From Planctomycetia bacterium TMED53 (lineage in GTDB: Bacteria > Planctomycetota > UBA8108 > UBA1146), in contig NHDG01000087.1 in assembly GCA_002167285.1 (NCBI GenBank), forward strand, positions 1-36,677: 36,677 nt of DNA, read 5' to 3'. The notes below the pieces were generated by a model. It had not been told where the DNA came from. It worked only from the letters and a program-made list of their open reading frames with translations, and made no database searches. A program made the position numbers and the translations under genes. Every line of letters begins with the position of its first letter. Within the stretch, counting starts at the first letter, position 1. Positions 25,274 to 35,308 of this stretch are shown piece after piece.

Positions 25274-26542
25274 CTAGTCTACTGACGCAACCGGAGTGAT
25301 AGACTTCCGAGACTCAGAGCGAAATAATCCTGCGCCACTTGTCAGTGCTGAGGAAATCGATTTTCGCCACGACTTCTGCTTCACAGTACTCACAATTCGA
25401 TCGCCAGCCGCGCGTGCCCCAGCGATATTTCTAGAAATCGGGCCAATCTCTAAATCAGCAAGCGGACCAGTGACTCGAATATTTTTGTGCCAGCGAAGCG
25501 CCTTATCGATGATGGGATAACCACACTCGGCACAAGGAAGATCAGCGTAACGGATGAGCTCGTTGATCATGCGCCCCCCAGGTCTTCGAGCGGCGAATCC
25601 TGTTGCCAGAAGCACCCGATCCGCCCCGATCACACGACCATCTGCGAAACGCACGCCAAGAAGTTCATCGTCGGGTATCAGCTCCTCGATGCTTTGCTGA
25701 TCCCAGATAATTTTTTCCTCGCGAAGAGCATGGCGAAGAGCTGCTGAAACATCCGGGGGAATTGATCCTCGATGCCTCGCTTCAGTGATGATCTCGCGAC
25801 GCCGGGAGGTTTGGCGCTGTTTATCAAAATCGATTCGAACACGCGGGCCGAGCCAACCGGGATCACTATCAAATTGATGCACTCTAAACTCGTGTCGGGT
25901 CACCAATCGAACCGAGTGGCCTTCGCCGGCAAGCCTTAGGGCAATCTGTACAGCTGAGATCCCCCCACCAACCACAGCCACCCTCTCCTTCTCCCCTGTT
26001 GGCCAGCCCTGAAAGCCGGGCTCAAAAACGTGGTGAACCCGATTGTGGCCCCGAAGAGCCCAGCTGGGCCAACTCGGTTGTTCGCTAGTCCCGATTGCGA
26101 GAAGCACATTTTGGGTTTCGACCCAGCCCTCTTCAGCCAACTTTACCAAAACCCCTGATCGATGGGGTTTGCAGGAAACAACTCGGTCCTGGCGATGAAT
26201 TGTATCGAGGCCAAGACTGTCGATTAGATGAGCCGAATGCTGATTGAAAAGGTGAAGAGCGGGCCTTCCGTATGGCTCTGTGAAGCTATCACTCTTGCGC
26301 ATACGCTTCTCATCGGCGAAGTGCTTAAGTGATGCATGATGCAGATCGAGATGATGAACTGCGGGCGACCGAAGAAAACGCATCCCTGTGACGTCAGTGC
26401 AGGAATGCCAGCGACTCAACAGTTTTTCCGCCGGATCTGCGATGGTCACCCGGTCCCTTGGCACCCCCGCCTCAGCGATCAATCGCGCTGCGAGGTGAAC
26501 CCCATGAATACCTCCACCAACAATCAGCCACTCCTGGCTCAT
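25274..26542 (-). CDS. FAD/NAD(P)-binding oxidoreductase (monooxygenase-like)
   Basis: A 422-aa flavoprotein with two Rossmann motifs: [11 protein letters not shown] (8-18) for FAD and [15 protein letters not shown] (190-204) for NAD(P)H. A segment DRVLLATGF lies in the C-terminal half, as in N-hydroxylating and Baeyer-Villiger-type monooxygenases. The spacing resembles the SidA/IucD/PvdA group, but the match is too weak to assign substrate or siderophore role. The ATG at 26542 overlaps the TGA of the COG0523 gene (ATGA, 4 nt), so the two proteins are made together under the same operator. A start at 26590 would overlap that gene by more than 50 nt. Confidence 0.8.
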   Translation of the reverse strand: MSQEWLIVGGGIHGVHLAARLIAEAGVPRDRVTIADPAEKLLSRWHSCTDVTGMRFLRSPAVHHLDLHHASLKHFADEKRMRKSDSFTEPYGRPALHLFNQHSAHLIDSLGLDTIHRQDRVVSCKPHRSGVLVKLAEEGWVETQNVLLAIGTSEQPSWPSWALRGHNRVHHVFEPGFQGWPTGEKERVAVVGGGISAVQIALRLAGEGHSVRLVTRHEFRVHQFDSDPGWLGPRVRIDFDKQRQTSRRREIITEARHRGSIPPDVSAALRHALREEKIIWDQQSIEELIPDDELLGVRFADGRVIGADRVLLATGFAARRPGGRMINELIRYADLPCAECGYPIIDKALRWHKNIRVTGPLADLEIGPISRNIAGARAAGDRIVSTVKQKSWRKSISSALTSGAGLFRSESRKSITPVASVD

Positions 26543-27762
26543 TCGGATTCGAGCTTCAATTCGGGGAACGGGTTTGTGAGGTTTTGCCATGCCTTGCTGT
26601 TTTGGTCACGCGTTTCTTCATCGAGTAAGCACTCATCCAGCGCTGATCGAATCTTCTCTTCATCTAGGTTCTGTCCGATGAAGACCAATTGCTGTGTTCG
26701 ATCTCCGTAGCGCTCATGCCAACCTTCCCGTTGATCAGGTCGGTGGCCTTCCTCGTGTGGCCAATGCTCTGGGGGAATCGCAGCCCACCAGTTCCCTTCC
26801 GCCTCGACGTTGCTCACCCCACCCGCTTGGGACCATGTGTAAGCAACACTGGGCTCCGCTGCGACCCAGAAGTAACCCTTGGAGCGAACCACTCCATTCC
26901 AGTTCCCCTGAGTGTGAAAAAACCGCCAAAGCTTGTCGGCGTCAAAAGGGTTTGGATTGCGATAGCAAAAACTAGTGATTCCGTATTCTTCCGTCTCGGG
27001 CGTATGCTCCCCTTGGAGCTCCTTGATCCAGCCAGCGGATTCCGTAGCGGCATCGTAATCAAAGAGTTTCGTATCGAGGACATTAGAGATGGGCACTTTG
27101 CCATGGGTCGTGCGAATGATATTCGCACCGCGGTTCAAGGCTTTCAGAATCCCCTCGATCTTTTTTGCAGATTCCTCGCTGACGAGGTCGCACTTGTTGA
27201 GAAGGATCACATCTGCAAATTCAATTTGGTCAATCAGGAGATCTGTGACGGTACGCTCATCCTCCTCACCTAAAGACTCCCCACGCTCTTGAAGCGAATC
27301 GGCTTTTTGGTAGTCGGTGAGGAAATTGGCCGCATCGACCACTGTCACCATCGTGTCTAGCCGGGAAACCTGGCCCAGGCTGACGCCATCCTCATCCTCA
27401 AAGGTAAAAGTTTGGGCGACAGGGATCGGCTCCGAAATTCCGGTGGACTCGATCAGCAGATAATCGAAACGCTTCTCTTGTGCGAGACGCGAAACTTCTG
27501 CGAGAAGATCATCGCGCAAAGTGCAACAGATGCAGCCATTCGACATTTCGACCAGCTGCTCTTCTGTACGGGATAACTCCGCGCCCCCTTTCTCCACCAA
27601 TGAGGCATCGATGTTGACCTCGCTCATGTCGTTGACGATGACGGCAACTCGGCGGCCCTCCCGGTTATTCAGGATTTGGTTGAGCAGGGTTGTCTTCCCA
27701 GCCCCCAAAAACCCAGAGAGGACTGTTACCGGAAGTCGTGCGTCTAATGTATTGGGTTCCAT
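26539..27762 (-). CDS. COG0523 (CobW/ZagA/YciC-like) metallochaperone GTPase
   Basis: A 407-aa G3E GTPase thought to deliver or store metal. Walker [10 protein letters not shown] (17-25), the metal-binding CxCC in NGCICC (75-80; C77, C79, C80), and [13 protein letters not shown] (44-56) point to the ZagA/YciC branch, which is often Zur-controlled and tied to zinc limitation. NKCD supplies the guanine specificity. The C-terminal CobW domain contains a histidine- and glutamate-bearing stretch ([15 protein letters not shown]) that could bind metal. I chose the ATG at 27762, where the family-type N-terminus begins; a longer start at 27879 would lie inside the operator. It is the first gene of a two-gene operon. 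Confidence 0.88.
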   Translation of the reverse strand: MEPNTLDARLPVTVLSGFLGAGKTTLLNQILNNREGRRVAVIVNDMSEVNIDASLVEKGGAELSRTEEQLVEMSNGCICCTLRDDLLAEVSRLAQEKRFDYLLIESTGISEPIPVAQTFTFEDEDGVSLGQVSRLDTMVTVVDAANFLTDYQKADSLQERGESLGEEDERTVTDLLIDQIEFADVILLNKCDLVSEESAKKIEGILKALNRGANIIRTTHGKVPISNVLDTKLFDYDAATESAGWIKELQGEHTPETEEYGITSFCYRNPNPFDADKLWRFFHTQGNWNGVVRSKGYFWVAAEPSVAYTWSQAGGVSNVEAEGNWWAAIPPEHWPHEEGHRPDQREGWHERYGDRTQQLVFIGQNLDEEKIRSALDECLLDEETRDQNSKAWQNLTNPFPELKLESE

Positions 27763-27868
27763 CTCGTTGATATCTCTTCTGCTAGGAGTGTCATCTAACC
27801 GACAATCCGGGGTCCATCTTTCGTCGGTACGCTTTGGAGAAGCAGGGTTTCCATAGGACCAATGAGAT

Positions 27869-27896
27869 ATGATAATCAATTCTCAATCGGCAGCAA
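27869..27896 (-). promoter_or_regulatory. Promoter with embedded Fur/Zur-type operator for the COG0523 operon
   Basis: On the minus strand TTGCTG (27896-27891), a 16-nt spacer and TATCAT (27874-27869) form a promoter. The operator TGAGAAT-TG-ATTATCA (27885-27870) lies 5 nt after the -35 box and overlaps the -10 box, exactly as at 20547-20574. It differs from that site by one half-site base plus the centre. The message would have a leader of about 100 nt before the ATG at 27762. Confidence 0.7.
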
Positions 27897-27984
27897 GCCA
27901 GTATGGGATGAGCCGCTCTTCGCTGTTTTGGGGATTTGTATACTCGTTTGAGGGGAAGATTCCCAAGGATCGTTCGTAGGTAAT

Positions 27985-28077
<93 letters not shown>

Positions 28078-28151
28078 GCACATGTTGACGAAATTACCGG
28101 CCAGGGTCGTTTCTTGGTCTCGAGAAAACAAACCCTTTAAAGCCTGGAATC

Positions 28152-28240
28152 TTGTTATGGCGAAAAGGCCTCCCATATATGGTGCTCGTCCCATCTCGGG
28201 AACACACCAGTTAAACGGGTATTGGCAACTCCTCGCCCAA
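28152..28240 (+). ncRNA. Candidate structured RNA (unassigned)
   Basis: Nested complementary segments form a rod: TTG/CAA (28152-28154 with 28238-28240), GGCGA/TCGCC (28159-28163 with 28233-28237), GCC and CCC (28168-28174) with GGG and GGC (28217-28226), GGTG/CACC (28181-28184 with 28205-28208), and TCCC/GGGA (28189-28192 with 28198-28201). The loop region CCCATCTCG, then GAACAC and AGTTAAAC, recalls 5S rRNA, but the overall fold is not that of 5S. Transcription and strand are unproven. Confidence 0.3.
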
Positions 28241-28284
28241 CCTGCCCGATCTGTTCGATGCATCCCATCGATACAGAGCGCTAT

Positions 28285-28304
28285 TGTGCATGACAGAATG
28301 CACA
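28285..28304. repeat. Inverted repeat with DnaA-box-like arms upstream of dnaA
   Basis: TGTGCAT and ATGCACA are exact inverted 7-mers with 6 nt between. The left arm TGTGCATGA is one base from a DnaA box (TGTGNATAA). It lies about 160 nt before dnaA, where DnaA autoregulatory sites are found in other bacteria. Confidence 0.4.
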
Positions 28305-28460
28305 TGTTATCGAACGTCAAGGGTGTCAGCAAGTAAACCTGACAACGGGAGCCCCTTGCATCCCCGGTCCAAGATTCGGTACCCTTCATGACGCTCTCCA
28401 GATCATCCCATCTTGAAGTGCCCCTGTTTTTTAATCGCTGCGAGCCTGTGAGGAATTTCG

Positions 28461-29777
28461 ATGGTGTCCCCCGCTGCAAACAAACCGTACGAGGCTGAGT
28501 TCCTCGAACAGTTGAAGCAGCAAATTCCTAAAGCAGAGAGGGCGATTTGGCTGGATGGGGTTCACCTCACCATCGCTGAAGATGGCGCGCTCGTGAGCGC
28601 TCCCAGCGAACCTCAGTTGGAGGTCTTACGGAGTCGCTGGGAAACACCAATCCTCAACATCGTCCGCGGTATCACTGATGACATGGATATTGAAGTGCGC
28701 TTTGGTTGTTCGACGGCGAGAAAAAAGGCAGTGGCGAAAGCTGAGCCAGACACACTCGCTGGGGTCAGCCTTAGGCCCGGGTTTACTTTTGACAGTTTTA
28801 TTACAGGGCCATCCAACAAGTTAGCTTACGCCGCGGCTCTTTCGGTCTCAGAGAACCCCGGCAGTGCGTACAACCCCTTCTTCATCCATGGGTCTGTGGG
28901 GCTAGGAAAAACCCATCTTTTGCACGCCATCGCTCACCGGTTATTAGAGCAGGGGTATAAAAAAATCATCGTCGCTTCATGCGCGACCTTCACGAATGAG
29001 TTTATCGCCGCATTGACGTCTCAAAAGATTGATCGTTTCAGAGACCGCTATCGCAGTGCTGATGCATTGCTGATCGACGACATCCAGTTTCTCTCCGAAA
29101 AGGAGCGAACCCAGGAAGAATTCTTCCACACCTTCAATGACATCTACAATCGCGAGCAACAACTCGTCCTCACTTCTGACGCCCCCCCAAAGGCGATAGA
29201 GGGGCTCTCAGAGCGTCTCGTCTCACGTTTCCGGCTAGGTCTTGTCGTGCAACTAGAGGCTCCTGACCTCGAAACACGGGTCGCGATTATCAATAGAAAG
29301 CTACTCTCTAGGGAGATTTCGCTAGACCCTGCAGTCGTTGAACAAATCGCCCTGCGAATTAATGACAACGTGCGCGAGCTAGAAGGAGCTGTTCTCCGAG
29401 TGGAGAGCATGGTTCGCCATGAAGGTATTGAGGCAACCGCCGAAAACGTAAACGCCGCTCTCAATGAAATTTTCGGGCAAGAAACAAAGAGAATAGACCT
29501 CGGCACCATCGAAGAGCAGGTTTGTGAATACTTCTCTGTGACCCCTGAACAACTGCGCTCCTCTCGCCGCACTCGCTCCATCGTTTTACCGAGACAGATC
29601 TCTATGTATCTATGCAGATTGCTCACTGGGTGTTCTTTGGGAGAGATCGGCAAACACTTCGGTGGCCGCGATCACACGACGGTGATGCACTCCATCGATA
29701 AAATCCGCACCGCTATAGGCACCGACTCAACCCTTCGGCGCGATCTTGAAAGTATCGAGTCCAAGCTCCTGAGATAA
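28461..29777 (+). CDS. dnaA: Chromosomal replication initiator protein DnaA
   Basis: DnaA binds 9-mer boxes at oriC and melts the origin using ATP. The 438-aa protein has a short divergent N-terminal domain (1-85), little linker, and an AAA+ domain from about 107: FTFDSFITGPSNKLAYAAAL, Walker A GSVGLGKT (144-151), Walker B LLIDDIQF (203-210) and the sensor/arginine-finger region SRFRLGL. The C-terminal DNA-binding domain contains the signature FGGRDHTTVMHSIDKI. TGAGG precedes the ATG by 7 nt. Length is near the lower end for the family because the linker domain is short. Confidence 0.97.
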   Translation: MVSPAANKPYEAEFLEQLKQQIPKAERAIWLDGVHLTIAEDGALVSAPSEPQLEVLRSRWETPILNIVRGITDDMDIEVRFGCSTARKKAVAKAEPDTLAGVSLRPGFTFDSFITGPSNKLAYAAALSVSENPGSAYNPFFIHGSVGLGKTHLLHAIAHRLLEQGYKKIIVASCATFTNEFIAALTSQKIDRFRDRYRSADALLIDDIQFLSEKERTQEEFFHTFNDIYNREQQLVLTSDAPPKAIEGLSERLVSRFRLGLVVQLEAPDLETRVAIINRKLLSREISLDPAVVEQIALRINDNVRELEGAVLRVESMVRHEGIEATAENVNAALNEIFGQETKRIDLGTIEEQVCEYFSVTPEQLRSSRRTRSIVLPRQISMYLCRLLTGCSLGEIGKHFGGRDHTTVMHSIDKIRTAIGTDSTLRRDLESIESKLLR

Positions 29778-29931
29778 CTACCGGCGACATGTTGTTGGGT
29801 TTACGCCCCCTCCAAAATGAGTCGGTGTTGGTTGTGTAAGTTATTGGTGGAAAACTTGTTTTCACCTGTGGGATTGAACGGCGATGTTTAGGGGACAGGT
29901 TGCGCACACTTTATTTGCCTGGCTTTTAAGG

Positions 29932-29940
29932 TGTGCATAA
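29932..29940 (-). promoter_or_regulatory. DnaA box
   Basis: TGTGCATAA on the plus strand is the complement of TTATGCACA, an exact match to the consensus TTATNCACA, in the dnaA-dnaN gap. Confidence 0.55.
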
Positions 29941-30215
29941 CTCCGAGACTTGTGGCTCATAACACACCTCCACTCGACACTGTTTCCACATCAAAAAACC
30001 GCCCGGTGTTTTCATAAAACCTTCAAAATTAAAGGCTTAAAAATCCCTCAAAGAGGTTTTCCACACTGACGATCCCGTAGAAGAAAACGAGCAAGAATTT
30101 TTATATCAATTAGTTTCAATTCTATTCTTCTGGCGGCACAAAATTGTTTCCAAAATGGATTTGTAAGTTGTTTAAAATTAATGGGTTAGAGGGTCCGTTT
30201 TCTGGGACCATCCGA

Positions 30216-30244
30216 TTGCCCGGGTCATGACTCTAGCCTAGAAT
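30216..30244 (+). promoter_or_regulatory. Predicted promoter for dnaN-dciA-gyrB
   Basis: TTGCCC (30216-30221), a 17-nt spacer and TAGAAT (30239-30244, five of six -10 matches). It would give a leader of about 175 nt before dnaN. Confidence 0.4.
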
Positions 30245-30424
30245 GTGTCAAGTCCGCGAGGAGGCGCAAAAACAGGTCTAAATCGGAAGCTTTTGATTCC
30301 TACGACCCTGTTCTCGCACGTCCCTTCCCAAAGGCTCTCAGAGGGGTTTCCTTTCGCCAGAATAGAATAGTTCTAGCCAAAGTCTCCACTGTGTATCGAT
30401 CATCCTATTGAAGAAGAGGCAACC

Positions 30425-31570
30425 ATGAAGTTTCAATGCCATACCCGTGATTTTCTTGAGGCTGTTGGCCTTGTTTCAGGAGTAGTACCGACAAATCCGA
30501 CGAGGCCTGTATTGCAATCAGCGATGCTTCTGGCGGACCAAAGGGGACTTCAAGTCATAGGGACTGATCTCGAAGTAGGGCTCCAGGCTCAGGTCGATGA
30601 AGTTATGGTTGAGAAGGAAGGTTCTTGTCTGGTTCCTTGTGCGCGTCTCGTTAAGATTCTTCGCGAGTTGCAGGATACCGAGATCAGTATAGAGCAAGAT
30701 GAAGCCGGCCAGGTTTGCATTCATTCTGGAAGTGCAGATTTTAAAATTCCTGCGGGCCCCATCGACGAATATCCGACCGTTAAATTTTCTAATGAAGGTC
30801 CCGCTTTTCAAGTGCAGCGAGAAGACCTTATTAGAAACCTTCAAAGAGTGAGTGTCGCCTCTGCAAGAGATGCTACCCGTTTCAATATGCATAGCGTTTT
30901 GATGGAGGGTGTTTCAGGGGAGCTGAGAATTGTTGGTACCGATGGTAAAAGGATGGCGATGAGTTCAATGCCTGCGGAAGCAGGGAATGACTCAGGAATG
31001 CCAGAGGGTCAGTTTATCATCCCTTTGAAAGCCGTTGATTTGCTATCGAGGATTCTTGCTTCTGAAGAAGAAGAGAGTGTTGTACTTCGCTTTGATTCTA
31101 ATGAGGCGACGTACATCTCTGATAGCGTTTGTCTTTCTTGCAGACTTGTCGAAGGGAAGTTCCCTGAATACGAGAGAGCGATCCCTCAGGATCTTGAAAA
31201 CGTGTACCGCGTGAATAGTGAAGAGCTCCTCGTCGCTCTCAAGCAGTGCGCTCTAATGACGACAAAAGAACGCAATTCAGTTCGATTCTCTTTTGGTGAA
31301 AATGAGGCAACCCTCTTCGGCCATGCCAGCAATGTGGGTGAATCCAGGATTCAGTTTCCAGTCGAAAGAGTCTCTGGAGAGGGCGAAGACTTCGCTGTTC
31401 ATTTCAACCCGGTTTACCTCATCGATCTCTTACGGGTGATCGATTCTGCACAGGTCGAGTGTGGTTTCCGCGATGGGAAAACTGCAGGCTTGTTTAGCAT
31501 TCCTGACCATCCAGAAGCTTATCGTCACATCGTTATGCCTCTTGTGATCAATGAAATGCAAGAGGCTTGA
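30425..31570 (+). CDS. dnaN: DNA polymerase III subunit beta (sliding clamp)
   Basis: The clamp encircles DNA and tethers polymerase III and other partners. The 381-aa protein shows the three-domain clamp layout, with VSGVVPTNPTRPVLQSAML near the N-terminus, VEGKFPEYERAIPQ in the middle and a C-terminal YRHIVMPLVINE; the usual end of the family is Y-VMP followed by a short tail. AGAGG precedes the ATG by 5 nt. The gene overlaps the following dciA-like gene by 4 nt (TTGA). Base composition is visibly more AT-rich than in the clp or murA genes. Confidence 0.96.
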   Translation: MKFQCHTRDFLEAVGLVSGVVPTNPTRPVLQSAMLLADQRGLQVIGTDLEVGLQAQVDEVMVEKEGSCLVPCARLVKILRELQDTEISIEQDEAGQVCIHSGSADFKIPAGPIDEYPTVKFSNEGPAFQVQREDLIRNLQRVSVASARDATRFNMHSVLMEGVSGELRIVGTDGKRMAMSSMPAEAGNDSGMPEGQFIIPLKAVDLLSRILASEEEESVVLRFDSNEATYISDSVCLSCRLVEGKFPEYERAIPQDLENVYRVNSEELLVALKQCALMTTKERNSVRFSFGENEATLFGHASNVGESRIQFPVERVSGEGEDFAVHFNPVYLIDLLRVIDSAQVECGFRDGKTAGLFSIPDHPEAYRHIVMPLVINEMQEA

Positions 31571-31971
31571 TAGACCCTACTGACCAAAAGGTCAGCTACC
31601 TCGAATTGGAGTTAGAGAAGATCCGCCTGAAAAGGGAGAAAGAAAGTCTGCAGCCTTTATCAGGTGCGTTGAAGAAATTGGTGGATAAGTTTGCTCCCAC
31701 TCATAACAAAGATGCCGTCGATGGTATTCAAGGAGTTAGGAAGATATGGGCGCAAGTTGTTGGGCAGGGGATATCAAAACACACCCTTCCTGTTCGCTGG
31801 AAAGAGGGCAAGTTGACAGTGAATGTTGACTCGGCACCTCTCGCTACAGAACTAAAGACCTTTGCAGAAAGGTCGATTATGAAAAACCTTCAAGAAGAAG
31901 GTTTGGACGGTATCCACTCGATCCACTTTCAAAATGGGCCAAGTGACTTAAACAGCGACTTAAATAATTGA
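31567..31971 (+). CDS. dciA: DciA-like protein (DUF721), predicted replicative helicase loader
   Basis: DciA proteins load the DnaB helicase in bacteria lacking DnaC or DnaI. The 134-aa protein has a charged helical N-terminus (10-45) and the DUF721 core IWAQVVGQGISKHTLPVRW followed by LTVNVDSAPLATELKTF. It occupies the slot between dnaN and gyrB where many bacteria have recF. The start is uncertain: the TTG at 31567 overlaps the dnaN stop and has only a close AAGAGG, so a later TTG near 31606 is possible. Confidence 0.8.
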   Translation: MIDPTDQKVSYLELELEKIRLKREKESLQPLSGALKKLVDKFAPTHNKDAVDGIQGVRKIWAQVVGQGISKHTLPVRWKEGKLTVNVDSAPLATELKTFAERSIMKNLQEEGLDGIHSIHFQNGPSDLNSDLNN

Positions 31972-32011
31972 ATCAGTGATTTAATCCCATAAATCAAATG
32001 CTTCCCCATGA

Positions 32012-34456
<2,445 letters not shown>

Positions 34457-34468
34457 GAGACCCCTGTC

Positions 34469-35308
34469 ATGGCACGATTGCGCCTCGATCAACTGCGGAA
34501 CTGGAAATTCAAGGGCCACCGCTGGGTATGCCTGACCGCATACGATGCGCCCACTGCGAGGATTCTCGAATCTTCTGGTGTGCCGATGATCTTGGTTGGG
34601 GACTCGCTCGGGAATGTGGTCCTCGGCCACGAAAGTACGGTTCCAGTCACAATTGAAGACATGATTCACCACTGCTCGGCGGTTCGCCGCGGAGCTCCAG
34701 AGACTTTTGTTGTCGCCGACATGCCATTTTTGGCAGCACAGGTGAATGACGACGAAGCGATTCGCAATGCGGGCCTGCTGATTCAAGAGGGCTCTGCTGA
34801 TGCGGTAAAGGTTGAGGGCGGTGGTGTTCGAGCAGAAACAATCCGCCGCATCGTTGAGGCGGGGATCCCAACGATGGGGCACTTGGGTTTAACACCTCAG
34901 AACGCGACCCAACTAGGGGGATATCGGGTGCAAGGCAATACTCCCGAGTCAGCCAAGAGAATCATTCAAGATGCGCTCGCCTTGGAAAAGGCTGGGGCGT
35001 TTGCTCTGGTTCTTGAGTGTGTGCCCGCAGCTTTGGCTGCCCAGGTTTGTTCTCAAGTTGGGATTCCGGTCATCGGAATTGGTGCCGGCCGCGAAGTCGA
35101 TGCCCAAGTTCTCGTCTTCCATGACCTCGTCGGGCTCTCGGGAGATTTCAAACCCCGTTTTGTGCGCAGGTATGCGCAAGGGGAGGAAGTGTTTCGTTCG
35201 GCGGTTTCTTCATTCATCGAGGATGTCTCTTCGGGAGGTTTCCCCGGCGACAGCGAGAGCTTTATTGAGCGAGATGGTGAGAATGCAGAAATGGCACCAG
35301 AGGCTTAA
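34469..35308 (+). CDS. panB: 3-methyl-2-oxobutanoate hydroxymethyltransferase
   Basis: PanB adds a hydroxymethyl group from methylene-tetrahydrofolate to ketoisovalerate to give ketopantoate, the first step to pantothenate. The 279-aa protein has LTAYDAPTARILESSGV, ILVGDSLGNVVLGHESTVPV with the metal-binding Asp, a VKVEGG segment and MGHLGLTPQ, all as in the family. An acidic tail of about 20 residues follows the usual end. GGAG precedes the ATG by 9 nt. It shares one base with the next gene (TAATG), so both pantothenate enzymes are made together. Confidence 0.96.
   Translation: MARLRLDQLRNWKFKGHRWVCLTAYDAPTARILESSGVPMILVGDSLGNVVLGHESTVPVTIEDMIHHCSAVRRGAPETFVVADMPFLAAQVNDDEAIRNAGLLIQEGSADAVKVEGGGVRAETIRRIVEAGIPTMGHLGLTPQNATQLGGYRVQGNTPESAKRIIQDALALEKAGAFALVLECVPAALAAQVCSQVGIPVIGIGAGREVDAQVLVFHDLVGLSGDFKPRFVRRYAQGEEVFRSAVSSFIEDVSSGGFPGDSESFIERDGENAEMAPEA

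Larger units (their letters stand above)
28078..28460. other. Intergenic region between tRNA-Ser and dnaA
   Basis: No supported protein gene. It holds a foldable segment (28152-28240), a DnaA-box-like inverted repeat TGTGCAT/ATGCACA (28285-28304) and a small hairpin TGTCAG/CTGACA (28324-28344). A promoter for dnaA is expected here, but none was convincing. Confidence 0.5.
29778..30424. other. Candidate replication origin (oriC) between dnaA and dnaN
   Basis: A 647-bp gap with no supported gene and a clear AT-rich section (about 30001-30190) that could be the unwinding element. It contains one exact DnaA-box match (29932-29940), near matches TTTTCCACA (30057-30065) and GTTTCCACA (29982-29990), and an inverted repeat GGTGGAAAAC/GTTTTCACC (29846-29866). 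A dnaN promoter candidate lies at 30216-30244. Confidence 0.5.

Noticed and set aside
26543-27879. Longer starts of the COG0523 GTPase (27879) and FAD oxidoreductase (26590)
   Set aside because: The first would put the start inside the operator and add residues absent from the family. The second would overlap the upstream gene, whereas the ATGA junction is a standard coupling.
28152-28240. Call as 5S rRNA
   Set aside because: A short block resembles 5S loop C and loop B, but there is no terminal helix, helix IV/V is missing, and an insertion disrupts the shape. Kept only as an unassigned candidate RNA.
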